Shown: piece by piece, positions 1-8,037 of the stretch
Position numbering within the stretch: the stretch's first letter is position 1
Layout of the letters: every line of letters begins with the position of its first letter
Assembly: GCA_016213625.1 (NCBI GenBank)
Contig: JACQZZ010000094.1
Location: 1 to 50,741 of the forward strand
DNA: 50,741 bases
Direction of reading: 5' to 3'
Source: Actinomycetota bacterium
GTDB taxonomy: Bacteria > Actinomycetota > Acidimicrobiia > Acidimicrobiales > Ilumatobacteraceae
Notes under the pieces: model-generated
Database searches by the model: none
Told to the model about the DNA's origin: nothing
Seen by the model: the letters and a program-made list of their open reading frames with translations, nothing else
Made by a program: the position numbers and the translations under genes

Positions 1-16
1 AGACCCATGCCCTGTC

Positions 17-222
17 GTTTCACCCTGGGTCGGAATCCGACCCTCGGTGACACACCGCAATCCGGCCGCCGTCGTTTCACCCTGGGTCGGAATCCGACCC
101 TCGGTGAGACACCGCAATCCGGCCGCCGTCGTTTCACCCTGGGTCGGAATCCGAAAGAGGTGACACGCGGTGCACCCCCGTGTGGCCGTTCACCCTGGGT
201 CGGAATCCGAAAGAAGTGACAC
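17..222. repeat. Array of four near-palindromic repeats (about 57-bp period)
   Basis: Four copies lie at 17-53, 74-110, 131-166 and 188-222. Copies 1 and 2 are 37 bp and almost perfectly self-complementary around a central A: outer arms GTTTCACC / GGTGA(C or G)AC and inner arms GGGTCGGA / TCCGACCC. Copies 3 and 4 keep the outer arms and the TCGGAATCCGA core but have CCGAAAGA in the right inner arm. Copies 1-2 and 2-3 are separated by the same 20-bp linker; the third linker has diverged. Copy 1 is near the window edge, so the array may continue to the left. A small open frame of 57-bp (19-codon) units crosses it, but the palindromy argues for a non-coding REP-like or operator array. Confidence 0.85.
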
Positions 223-265
223 GAGACATTGCCGGACGGGCGATCTCGTCGTACCCAGTGGGGGC

Positions 266-595
266 ATGACCCCACCCATCGCCCGCCGGGTGATCTCCGG
301 CTTCCCGCTCCGCCGGGCCGTGCTCGGCATCCTCCTCAACGCCGACGGCCCGGTGACCGTCACCGAGATCGTCGACACACTCCACGCCGCCGGCGTCACC
401 ACCAACCCGCGGCTGGTCAAGCCGCCCTGCGGCATCGTCGCCAACCTGCTCGACCATCAGGAGTCCCGCGGCCGGGTGATCCGCACTGACCGGGCCAGCT
501 ACCTGCTCGACCCGACCGGCTGGAGCCGATCCACCCGCTGGCGCTACGCCAACTGGCGACGGCTCGAGCGCCAGGACCGCGATCAGGCGGGCTGA
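266..595 (+). CDS. Small winged-helix-like hypothetical protein
   Basis: A 110-residue protein starting at ATG 266; the open frame extends upstream into the repeat array, but this is the first ATG clear of it. The central part (about residues 12-80) reads like a winged helix: a helix-rich stretch with VLGILLNADGPVTVTEIVD, then TTNPRLVKPP and a basic strand ending RASYLLD. The Arg/Trp-rich tail (SRSTRWRYANWRR) could contact nucleic acid. No catalytic motif is visible. It sits immediately downstream of the palindromic array and overlaps the end of the convergent RDD gene by 13 bp. A DNA-binding role is inference from fold-like pattern and charge only. Confidence 0.6.
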   Translation: MTPPIARRVISGFPLRRAVLGILLNADGPVTVTEIVDTLHAAGVTTNPRLVKPPCGIVANLLDHQESRGRVIRTDRASYLLDPTGWSRSTRWRYANWRRLERQDRDQAG

Positions 596-1029
596 GCGTT
601 CAGCACCACGAGCGTGCCGGCGGCCTTGTCGTGGATGCCCTGCCGACGGGGGTCGAAGAACGCCCACAGGTACACGCCCATGCCCAGCACCATGCCGATG
701 CCGGGCACCACGCCGAATGCGGCCGGCACGAGCGAGCGGATGAGCGCCGAACTCAGGCTCACCGCGCCGAGCGACACGGCGTGCACCACGCGGGTGCCCG
801 TGATCCACTTCCCCAGGGTGCGACCGAACCGGGCGACACCGATGGTCTCGTGCAGCAGTCCGATGGCGACGAAACCGATGTTGAACCAGAAGCCGGGTGT
901 GCCGGTGACCATCTCGTCGAACTGATACCCGAGCGCCAGGAACACCACGATCATCGGCACGGCGGCCGCGGTCTGATCGATGAGCAGCCCCAGGGCGCGC
1001 CGCCCCAGCGGCGCGAGCACCGGCTCCAT
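583..1029 (-). CDS. RDD family membrane protein
   Basis: A 148-residue integral membrane protein of the RDD family. The family hallmarks are visible: an Arg-Asp pair at the start of helix 1 (RRALGLLIDQT), FWFNIGFVAIGLLHETIGVARFGRTLGKWITGTRVV (given here only as the region of about residues 48-80), and a C-terminal FDPRRQGIHDKAAGT motif typical of RDD proteins. Three to four hydrophobic segments are evident. RDD proteins are small membrane proteins of mostly unknown, possibly ion-transport, function. Its ATG overlaps the TGA of the upstream flavoprotein gene by one base (TGATG), which implies translational coupling to that gene. Confidence 0.85.
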   Translation of the reverse strand: MEPVLAPLGRRALGLLIDQTAAAVPMIVVFLALGYQFDEMVTGTPGFWFNIGFVAIGLLHETIGVARFGRTLGKWITGTRVVHAVSLGAVSLSSALIRSLVPAAFGVVPGIGMVLGMGVYLWAFFDPRRQGIHDKAAGTLVVLNAQPA

Positions 1030-2390
1030 CACTCGGCTGCTTCGGCCAACGCCTCGGCGAGGGCCGGGTGCACCAGCAGACTCTCCACGATGTCGGTGAC
1101 CTTGAGGTTGGCGGTGACCGCCAGCGCGATGACGCTGATGAGCTCGGCCGCATGTCGGCCGACGATGGACCCGCCGAGCACCACGCCCGTGGCCGGATCG
1201 CTGATGATCTTCACGAAGCCACGCGAGTCGTTGTTGATGAGCGCCTTCGGCGTGGCCGAGAACGGCACCTTGGTGACGCGGATCTTCCGACCCACGGCGA
1301 ACGCATCGGCCTCGGCCAACCCGACGTCGGCGATCTCGGGCTCGGTGAAGATGGCGCTGGCGGCCTTGTCGTAGTCGAGATGGCGGTGCATCACCTTCTG
1401 CAGGCCCATCACGTGCTCGGCCACCTTGCGGCCCTGCATGCTCGCCACGCTGGACAACGGCAGCTTGCCGCTCACGTCGCCGGCCGCGTAGATGTGCGGC
1501 TGGCTGCTCTGGCAGTGACGATTGATGACGACGTACCCGCCACGATCCATCTCGACACTCGCCGCGTCGAGCCCCAGGCCCTGCGTGTTGGGCACCGACC
1601 CGATGGCCAGCACGGCGTGCGAACTGCGCACCACGCGACCGTCGTCGCACTTCACCACGACATCGTCGCCCTCGCGCTCGATGCTCTCGGCACGGGCGCC
1701 CTTCAACAGCTTCACACCGCGCGTGAGGAAGTCGTCCTCCAGCACCGCCGCCACCTCGGGATCCTTCGCCGGCAACACCTGCTGGCGGCTGACCACCAAC
1801 GTGACCTCAGCACCGAAGCTGGCGAACATGTGGACGAACTCCACACCGGTGACGCCGGAACCGATGACCGTGATGCTGCGCGGGAAGATCTTCGGCGGAT
1901 AGCAGTCGCGGGTGGTGAGGATGCGTTCGCCGTCGGGCTGGCACCAGTCCGGGATGCGCGGGCTGGTGCCGGTGGCGATGAGCACCGCGTCGGCCGGCAA
2001 CACGCGAGTGCCCTCGGCGGTGGTGACCTCCACCTCGTGCGGACCGATGAGCCGCGCAGTGCCACGCAACATCGTGACCCCCTGGCTCTCGAGCAGTTGC
2101 GTGGTGTTGTCCTTCAACCGACCCTGGATGTTCGTGATGCGGTCGGTGAGCGCCGGGATGTCGACCTCGGCCTCCTGCTGCTCCAACCCCATGCCCTGGA
2201 TGCGCCGGGTGAAGGCGATGGCGCCACCGGTGGCGATCATGGTCTTCGACGGGATGCAGTCCCACAGATGGGCGGCACCACCGATGACGTCGCGCTCGAT
2301 CAGCGTGACCTCGGCACCGAGGCGAGCGGCATGGGTGGCCGCGGTGTTGCCCGCAGGGCCACCGCCGATGATCACGAAACGAGTCGACAC
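1029..2390 (-). CDS. lpdA: NAD(P)H-quinone dehydrogenase / flavoprotein disulfide reductase family (LpdA-like)
   Basis: A 453-residue pyridine-nucleotide-disulfide oxidoreductase fold: N-terminal FAD-binding VIIGGGPAGN (residues 6-15), second dinucleotide site VIGSGVTGVEF, FAD site near IYAAGDVSG, and a C-terminal dimerisation domain ending in an HPALAEAL segment. The redox-active CxxxxC of true lipoamide dehydrogenases is absent: the motif reads GGAAHLWDCIPSK, so only the second Cys (C45) remains. This matches mycobacterial LpdA (Rv3303c type), a quinone reductase rather than a dihydrolipoamide dehydrogenase. The start is taken as GTG 2390, directly before the first beta strand. It lies 25 bp after the M15 peptidase gene and is coupled to the RDD gene, so the three may be one operon. 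Confidence 0.85.
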   Translation of the reverse strand: MSTRFVIIGGGPAGNTAATHAARLGAEVTLIERDVIGGAAHLWDCIPSKTMIATGGAIAFTRRIQGMGLEQQEAEVDIPALTDRITNIQGRLKDNTTQLLESQGVTMLRGTARLIGPHEVEVTTAEGTRVLPADAVLIATGTSPRIPDWCQPDGERILTTRDCYPPKIFPRSITVIGSGVTGVEFVHMFASFGAEVTLVVSRQQVLPAKDPEVAAVLEDDFLTRGVKLLKGARAESIEREGDDVVVKCDDGRVVRSSHAVLAIGSVPNTQGLGLDAASVEMDRGGYVVINRHCQSSQPHIYAAGDVSGKLPLSSVASMQGRKVAEHVMGLQKVMHRHLDYDKAASAIFTEPEIADVGLAEADAFAVGRKIRVTKVPFSATPKALINNDSRGFVKIISDPATGVVLGGSIVGRHAAELISVIALAVTANLKVTDIVESLLVHPALAEALAEAAE

Positions 2391-2415
2391 GACGGTGGAG
2401 GCTACCCGTCGGCGG

Positions 2416-3762
2416 TCATTCGTCGACGAGACCGTCGTCGGCGAACAGCGTGTCGCGCTGCGTGGGAGGGGCTGCGCCGGAGCCGATGCCCTGCACGCGC
2501 CCGTCGGGCGTGTTCTGGCAGTACTTCGACGGGAACTGCTGCGTGTTGCGCGCCTCGCCCACCCACTCGAAGTGCATGCCGTCGGGGGTGAGGAAGTTTC
2601 CACCCCACGCGAAATTGTGCTTGCGGAAGATGCGCACGATGCGGCAGTCCATTCTCGGCACGCAGCCCTGGCAGTTCGACGTGGTGTTCATGTCGATGGG
2701 CTGGCCCCACGAGTGGCGCGACACCGAACCGAGATTCTGCGTGATGCGCGCCAGCCGCGCCGTGCCCGTGCCGCAGCCGCCGTAGGAGTTGACGTTGCCG
2801 ACGTCGATGAAACCACCCAGACCGCTGGCGTAGACCTCCTGGAGCGCGGCCTGCAGGTCGGCCTTGATGACCACGTTGCAGCGCGCCCGGATGCCGCCGG
2901 GGTAGGTGTCGATGGTGGGCAGGAAACGACCGACCCACGTGGAGCTCATCGCGGTCCACCCCAGATCGCTGAGCCCCGCGTAGTAGATGTCGAACTCGCC
3001 GAGGATCGCCTTGGTGGCCGCCATGCCGAGCGTCGCGTCGGGGTCGGGCGGGTCCCACGAATGGCGGATCTTCACCTTCGAGTTGTTGTACAGCCCGGCC
3101 GCCATCAGCGAGGTGACCACGGCGGCGCGGTCGAACTGGCCGAAGATGAGCACTCGCGTGGAGAGCGTGGCGCCCAGCATGTCGGCCATGGGGAAGCTCA
3201 TGACGAACTCGGTGCCGCCCACTTCCTCGTCGGTGCCGATGCGACCGATCATGAACGACACGACGGTGCCGGCGGGGCCCATGAAATCGACGATGTCGCC
3301 CACCTGCGCACCGCGGATACCGGCGGAGGTGGCGCCCATCACCAGCTGCGCCTGTGCGAGCACCGAGGCCACATCGCGCCCCATCACCGGACCGACTGCC
3401 TCGAACGGCAACGCCGACACGGCCATCGGATAGGCCCATCCGGGCCCGGTGGCCTGTTGCACCACGGTGGCCCCGCGACGCAACCGGAGCATCCCCGCGG
3501 TGAAGCCACGGGTGACCACCGCCGGGGCGTTGGCCGCGGTGGCCGCCAGCAGCGCGGCATCGCGCACGGCGGGCGTGATCTCGCCCGTCTGGAACACCGA
3601 GATGGCGTCGAACGGCTGCTCGGTGTACTCGGCGGTGGCGGAGGCGACGGCGCCCTGCGGGATGGTGTCCACGGGCGGAGCAGCATCGATGCCGAGTGCC
3701 GATGCGAACACCGCCACGACGGCGATGACGGCGACCCCCAGTGATGTCCGGCGCAACGACAT
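2416..3762 (-). CDS. Secreted or anchored M15-family peptidase (D-Ala-D-Ala carboxypeptidase-like)
   Basis: A 448-residue exported protein. Residues 1-28 form a basic start followed by a hydrophobic signal or anchor segment. The middle (about 30-330) is not recognised. The C-terminal domain carries the M15/VanY zinc motif SRHSWGQPIDMN (H350, D357) and DGMHFEW (H397), with several nearby Cys that could form disulfides. Such enzymes cleave D-Ala-D-Ala or peptide stems in peptidoglycan. The start at ATG 3762 has TACCCT (3776-3771) 8 nt upstream, consistent with a leaderless promoter. Substrate is inferred from family only. Confidence 0.75.
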   Translation of the reverse strand: MSLRRTSLGVAVIAVVAVFASALGIDAAPPVDTIPQGAVASATAEYTEQPFDAISVFQTGEITPAVRDAALLAATAANAPAVVTRGFTAGMLRLRRGATVVQQATGPGWAYPMAVSALPFEAVGPVMGRDVASVLAQAQLVMGATSAGIRGAQVGDIVDFMGPAGTVVSFMIGRIGTDEEVGGTEFVMSFPMADMLGATLSTRVLIFGQFDRAAVVTSLMAAGLYNNSKVKIRHSWDPPDPDATLGMAATKAILGEFDIYYAGLSDLGWTAMSSTWVGRFLPTIDTYPGGIRARCNVVIKADLQAALQEVYASGLGGFIDVGNVNSYGGCGTGTARLARITQNLGSVSRHSWGQPIDMNTTSNCQGCVPRMDCRIVRIFRKHNFAWGGNFLTPDGMHFEWVGEARNTQQFPSKYCQNTPDGRVQGIGSGAAPPTQRDTLFADDGLVDE

Positions 3763-3830
3763 GGCTGCCCAGGGTACCGGCAGGAAAGGATCGGGGAAAG
3801 GCACGACGAACCCAGTACCGTCAAGGGACT

Positions 3831-5378
3831 GTGAGCAGCGACGACACCCCCTTCACCGACGACACGGCCGACGACATGCATTCCGGCTCCGGGCTGGTGG
3901 CCGAGAAGGCGAAGCGTCTCCAGAAGCTCACCGACATGCGCGAGCAGGGCACGAATCCCTACCCGTATCGCTTCGATCGCAGCGTCACCCTTGCCGACCT
4001 GCGCCGCCAGTTCGGCGAACTCGAGGCGGGCACCGAGACCGAGCAGCAGGTGGCGGTGGCGGGCCGGGTGATGCTCATGCGCGACAGCGGCAAGCTGGTG
4101 TTCGCCACGGTGCGCGACCGCGACGACGAGGTGCAGCTGTTCATCAGCAAGGCCGTGGTGGGCGACGAGTCGTTCGATGCCATCAAATCGCTCGACCTCG
4201 GCGACTGGGTGGGCGTGCACGGCACGGTGATGACCACCCGCAAGGGCGAGCTCAGCGTGAAGGCCGAGCGCGTGGAGCTGCTGTCGAAGGCCGTGCGCCC
4301 GATGCCCGACAAGTGGCACGGCCTCACCGACACCGACACCCGGTTCCGTCAGCGCTACGCCGACCTCATCGTCAACGACGACGCCCGCAAGAACTTCCGC
4401 GTACGTCACGAGATCATCGCCAGCTTCCGGCGCACCCTGCACGGCCGCGGGTTCATCGAGGTCGAGACCCCGGTGCTGCACGTGGAGGCGGGCGGCGCCC
4501 ACGCGCGCCCGTTCATCACCCACCACAACACGCTCGACATGCAGCTGTACCTGCGCATCGCGCTCGAGCTGCATCTGAAGCGGCTCATCGTCGGCGGCAT
4601 GGAGCGCGTCTTCGAGATCGGTCGTATCTTCCGCAACGAGGGCATCAGCACCCGCCACAACCCCGAGTTCACGATGATGGAGCTCTACCAGGCGTTCGCC
4701 GATGTCGAGGACGTCATCGAGATCACCGAGACGCTCATCACCCGCGCTGCCGTCGATGCCACGGGCACCAGCATCGTCACCGTCTTCCGTCCCGACGGCG
4801 GCACCGAGGAGATCGACCTCGCCCAGCCCTGGCGTCGGGCGCGCATGATCGACCTCGTGGAAGAGGCCATCGGCGTGGCAGTGCACCCCTCCCAACCGGT
4901 GGAGGAACTCCGCGCGTTGGCCGCCGAGCACGGCGTGTCCGTGAACCCGCGCTGGGGCTCGGGCAAGATCATCGAGGAGCTGTTCGAGACCACGGCCGAG
5001 CACACGCTCATCGCCCCCACCTTCGTCACCGGTCACCCGGTGGAGATCTCGCCGCTCGCCCGAGTCGACCGCAACGACCCCTTCCTCACCGAACGGTTCG
5101 AGCTGTTCGTCGGCGCTCGCGAGCTGGCCAACGGCTACTCCGAGCTCAACGATCCGGTCGAGCAGCGGTTGCGGTTCCAGGACGAGCAGGCCGCGAAGGA
5201 TGCCGGCGACGCCGAGCGCGGCTCGGTCGACGAGGACTACCTGCGGGCACTCGAGTACGGCCTGCCGCCCACTGGCGGCCTGGGCATCGGCATGGACCGA
5301 GTGGCCATGCTCATCGCCGGGGTGAACTCCATCAAGGAAGTCATCCTCTTCCCCACCCTGCGCCCCGAGGTGTTCTGA
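3831..5378 (+). CDS. lysS: Lysyl-tRNA synthetase, class II
   Basis: A 515-residue class II aminoacyl-tRNA synthetase that charges tRNA-Lys with lysine in the cytoplasm. The N-terminal OB-fold anticodon-binding domain covers about residues 50-150 (VAGRVMLMRDSGKLVFATVRD). The catalytic core shows motif 1 (FIEVETPVLH), motif 2 (FEIGRIFRNEGISTRHNPEF) and motif 3 (GLGIGMDRVAML). Length is normal for LysS. GTG 3831 is the start; an in-frame ATG follows 15 codons later. TACCGT (3816-3821) lies 9 nt before the GTG. It is followed within 3 bp by the DUF2804 gene and then by dapD, a lysine-biosynthesis gene. Confidence 0.97.
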   Translation: MSSDDTPFTDDTADDMHSGSGLVAEKAKRLQKLTDMREQGTNPYPYRFDRSVTLADLRRQFGELEAGTETEQQVAVAGRVMLMRDSGKLVFATVRDRDDEVQLFISKAVVGDESFDAIKSLDLGDWVGVHGTVMTTRKGELSVKAERVELLSKAVRPMPDKWHGLTDTDTRFRQRYADLIVNDDARKNFRVRHEIIASFRRTLHGRGFIEVETPVLHVEAGGAHARPFITHHNTLDMQLYLRIALELHLKRLIVGGMERVFEIGRIFRNEGISTRHNPEFTMMELYQAFADVEDVIEITETLITRAAVDATGTSIVTVFRPDGGTEEIDLAQPWRRARMIDLVEEAIGVAVHPSQPVEELRALAAEHGVSVNPRWGSGKIIEELFETTAEHTLIAPTFVTGHPVEISPLARVDRNDPFLTERFELFVGARELANGYSELNDPVEQRLRFQDEQAAKDAGDAERGSVDEDYLRALEYGLPPTGGLGIGMDRVAMLIAGVNSIKEVILFPTLRPEVF

Positions 5379-5381
5379 GCC

Positions 5382-6419
5382 ATGCCTGCCACGCAGCCGA
5401 GCACGGAGCACGAGATCACCCAGTCGGTGGATCTGTGCGACGGTCGCGGTCGCCTGCATCCCGACGCTCGCGGATGGTCGCGCACGCCCACGCTGCGCGC
5501 CAACCTCCGCGGTCGGCACGGCCGCAAGAAGCGTTGGGACTACTGGAACGTGAACACCGACCAGGTGGTCGTGTCGTTCGTGTACGCCGACATCGACTAC
5601 GCCGGCCTGGCCAACGTGTGGGTGATGGAACACGGCACCGACTTCCAGGCGACGGCCGGCGTGCTGAAGCCGTTGGCCAACGGGTTCTCGTTGCCCGAGC
5701 ACGTGTGCACCGGCATCGTGGAGTACCGCGACCAGTCGTTCCGTCTGCGCATCGAGGAGACCCCCACCGCCACCCTGTTCGTCGCCACCGGAACCAGCCC
5801 GCAGGGGCCCATCGAGGTCGACATCGAGGTGGCCAAGCCGGCCGGACACGAGTCGCTCAACGTGGTCATCCCGTGGAGCGATCGCACGTTCCAGTTCACC
5901 TCGAAGCAGAACACCCGGCCGGCCGTCGGGCTGGTGCGCGTGGGTGACCGCTCGTGGACCATCGACTCGTCGCACGACGCGTGGGGCGTACAGGACCTGG
6001 GCCGCGGCGTGTGGCCGTACTCGAACCGCTGGAACTGGGCGGCCGCCTCGGGCCATGCCGCCGACGGCAAGGTGGTCGGCCTGCAGCTCGGCGGCAAGTG
6101 GACCGAGGGCACCGGCGCCACCGAGAACGCGTTGTGCATCGACGGGCGCCTCACCAAGATCAGCGAAGAACTCCAGTGGGACTACGACTGGTCGAACCCG
6201 ATGGCACCGTGGCGGGTGCGCACGCCGTCGTCCGACCAGATCGACGTGACGCTCACCCCCACGTTCGATCGCTACGACGTCACCGACCTGAAGGTGTTGC
6301 GGATGGAGGTCCATCAGTGCTTCGGTACGTGGTCGGGGCGCATCGTCGGCGACGACGGTGTGCCGGTGCAGATCGAGGGCATCCGCGGTTTCGCGGAAGA
6401 GGCCCGCAACAAGTGGTGA
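5382..6419 (+). CDS. DUF2804 domain-containing protein
   Basis: A 345-residue soluble protein spanning the whole DUF2804 domain, recognised from [24 protein letters not shown] near the start and the Trp-rich core ([10 protein letters not shown]). No signal peptide or membrane segment is evident. The biochemical function of this family is not established; its beta-rich pattern resembles lipocalin-like or hydroxyneurosporene-synthase-like folds. It begins 3 bp after the lysS stop codon, so it is almost certainly co-transcribed with lysS, and dapD follows after 37 bp. Confidence 0.85.
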   Translation: MPATQPSTEHEITQSVDLCDGRGRLHPDARGWSRTPTLRANLRGRHGRKKRWDYWNVNTDQVVVSFVYADIDYAGLANVWVMEHGTDFQATAGVLKPLANGFSLPEHVCTGIVEYRDQSFRLRIEETPTATLFVATGTSPQGPIEVDIEVAKPAGHESLNVVIPWSDRTFQFTSKQNTRPAVGLVRVGDRSWTIDSSHDAWGVQDLGRGVWPYSNRWNWAAASGHAADGKVVGLQLGGKWTEGTGATENALCIDGRLTKISEELQWDYDWSNPMAPWRVRTPSSDQIDVTLTPTFDRYDVTDLKVLRMEVHQCFGTWSGRIVGDDGVPVQIEGIRGFAEEARNKW

Positions 6420-6456
6420 GCGAACCAAGCATGCAACGCACGAACGGAGACGAACG

Positions 6457-7389
6457 ATGACCACCGCATGGGGACGTGGCCTGGCCACCGTGGCCGGCGA
6501 CGGCACGGTGCTCGACACCTGGTTCCGCGAGGTCGGCCTGGGCGAGGAGCCGATGCCCGAGACGTTCGAGGCCTACACCACCGCTGAGCGCCACGACGAG
6601 GTTCGTCGAGTGCACGTGAAGGCCGTGCAGCTCACCATCGACACCGACGACAAACCGACCGGCGCGAGCGACGCGTACCTGCGGTTGCATCTGCTGTCGC
6701 ACCGGCTGATGGCACCGCGTTCACAGAACCTCGACGGCCTGTTCGGCCAACTCACCAACGTCGCGTGGACCAACCTCGGGCCGGCCCCGGTGGAGGGCAT
6801 CGAAGAACTGCGCTGGCGCGTGCGGCGCGACGGCGGCACCCTCACCGTGCACGGGCTCGACAAGTTCCCGCGCATGACCGACTACGTCGTTCCCTCCGGT
6901 GTGCGCATCGCCGACGCCGACCGCGTCCGACTGGGCGCACACCTCGCCCCCGGCACCACGGTCATGCACGAGGGCTTCGTCAACTTCAACGCAGGCACGC
7001 TGGGCACCTCGATGGTCGAGGGTCGCATCAGCCAGGGCGTGGTGGTCGGCGACGGCAGCGACATCGGCGGCGGCGCCTCCACCCAGGGCACGTTGTCGGG
7101 TGGCGGCACCGAGCAGATCAGCATCGGCGAACGGTGCCTGGTGGGCGCCGAAGCCGGCATCGGCATCAGCCTCGGCGACGAGTGCGTGGTGGAGGCCGGT
7201 CTGTACGTCACCGCGGGCACGCTGGTCGCTCTGCACGGCCCCAACGGCATCGCGGTGGTGAAGGCCCGCGTGCTCAGCGGCAAGGGCGGTCTGCTGTACC
7301 GCCGCAACAGCCAGTCCGGCGCCGTCGAGGCCCTGCCCCGCAGCGCCAAGTGGGACGGCCTCAACGCCGCCCTCCACGCCAACGACTGA
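6457..7389 (+). CDS. dapD: 2,3,4,5-tetrahydropyridine-2,6-dicarboxylate N-succinyltransferase
   Basis: A 310-residue enzyme of the succinylase branch of lysine/meso-diaminopimelate biosynthesis, using succinyl-CoA to acylate tetrahydrodipicolinate. The N-terminal half matches the actinobacterial DapD N-domain. Residues about 165-270 form a left-handed parallel beta helix of hexapeptide repeats ([27 protein letters not shown], then [14 protein letters not shown]). The ATG at 6457 is preceded by a GGAG ribosome site at about 6445. Placement behind lysS and the DUF2804 gene links lysine supply with its tRNA charging. The stop lies 3 bp from the convergent tag gene. Confidence 0.95.
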   Translation: MTTAWGRGLATVAGDGTVLDTWFREVGLGEEPMPETFEAYTTAERHDEVRRVHVKAVQLTIDTDDKPTGASDAYLRLHLLSHRLMAPRSQNLDGLFGQLTNVAWTNLGPAPVEGIEELRWRVRRDGGTLTVHGLDKFPRMTDYVVPSGVRIADADRVRLGAHLAPGTTVMHEGFVNFNAGTLGTSMVEGRISQGVVVGDGSDIGGGASTQGTLSGGGTEQISIGERCLVGAEAGIGISLGDECVVEAGLYVTAGTLVALHGPNGIAVVKARVLSGKGGLLYRRNSQSGAVEALPRSAKWDGLNAALHAND

Positions 7390-7392
7390 GAT

Positions 7393-7971
7393 TCAGGGTT
7401 CGCGTTCGCAGCCTTCGATGTGGTCGTTCACCAGGCCCATCGCCTGCATGAACGCGTACACGGTGGTGGGGCCGACGAAGCTCCAACCTCGCTTCTTGAG
7501 GTCCTTCGACATCGCCACGCTCTCGGGACACGTGGCCCGCAGCTCGCTGTGCACGGTCAGGCGGGTGGCCGGTGGCCGGAACTGCTGCACGTAGCCGTAC
7601 AGCGTGCCGAACTGTTGCTCGAGCTCGAGCAGCCGGTTGGCGTTGTTGATGGTGCTCTCGATCTTCCCCCGGTGACGCACGATGCCCGCGTCGCCGAGCA
7701 GTCGCTGCACGTCGTCGGGCCCGTACGCCGCCACCTTCGCCGCGTGGAAGTCGTCGAACGCGGCCCGGAAGTTGTCGCGCTTGCGCAGGATGGTGAGCCA
7801 CGAGAGTCCCGATTGGAAGCCCTCCAGGCACAGCTTCTCGAACAGCCGCACGTCGTCGGTGACCTCGTGGCCCCATTCGTCGTCGTGGTAGCGCACGTAC
7901 AGCGGATCGTCGCCGCACCACCAGCAACGCGTGACTCCGTCGGTGCCCACCTTGAGTCGATCGTGGCTCAT
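7393..7971 (-). CDS. tag: DNA-3-methyladenine glycosylase I
   Basis: A 192-residue base-excision repair enzyme that removes 3-methyladenine. The N-terminus has RCWWCGDDPLYVRYHDDEWG and the C-terminus HIEGC, which supply the Cys/His set expected for the Tag zinc site. The helix-hairpin-helix core runs through SGLSWLTILRKRDNFRAAF and GWSFVGPTTVYAFMQAMGLVNDH. Length is typical (about 190). The ATG at 7971 is preceded by TAGGTT (7983-7978) with a 6-nt spacer, a leaderless-type promoter. It is convergent with dapD. Confidence 0.95.
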   Translation of the reverse strand: MSHDRLKVGTDGVTRCWWCGDDPLYVRYHDDEWGHEVTDDVRLFEKLCLEGFQSGLSWLTILRKRDNFRAAFDDFHAAKVAAYGPDDVQRLLGDAGIVRHRGKIESTINNANRLLELEQQFGTLYGYVQQFRPPATRLTVHSELRATCPESVAMSKDLKKRGWSFVGPTTVYAFMQAMGLVNDHIEGCEREP

Positions 7972-8037
7972 GGGGCGAACCTAGCTCCGACGACCGGACA
8001 CGTCGCCCCGTGTGGCGCCGGTCACGTCCGGTCGGTA

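Noticed and set aside
7..219. A 70-codon open frame across the left repeat array.
   Set aside because: It exists because the repeat period is a multiple of three; the units are near-perfect DNA palindromes, which explains the sequence better than coding, and there is no ribosome site.
17..222. A CRISPR array.
   Set aside because: The spacers are identical in the first two intervals and about 20 bp long, and there are no cas genes.
1029..2390. Annotation as dihydrolipoamide dehydrogenase.
   Set aside because: The first redox Cys is missing (GGAAHLWDC), so a lipoamide disulfide mechanism is not possible; the LpdA quinone-reductase type fits better.
3384..6518. A very long minus-strand open frame opposite lysS and the DUF2804 gene.
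   Set aside because: Its translation is low-complexity His/Arg/Ala-rich, typical of an antisense shadow; the plus strand encodes recognisable proteins.
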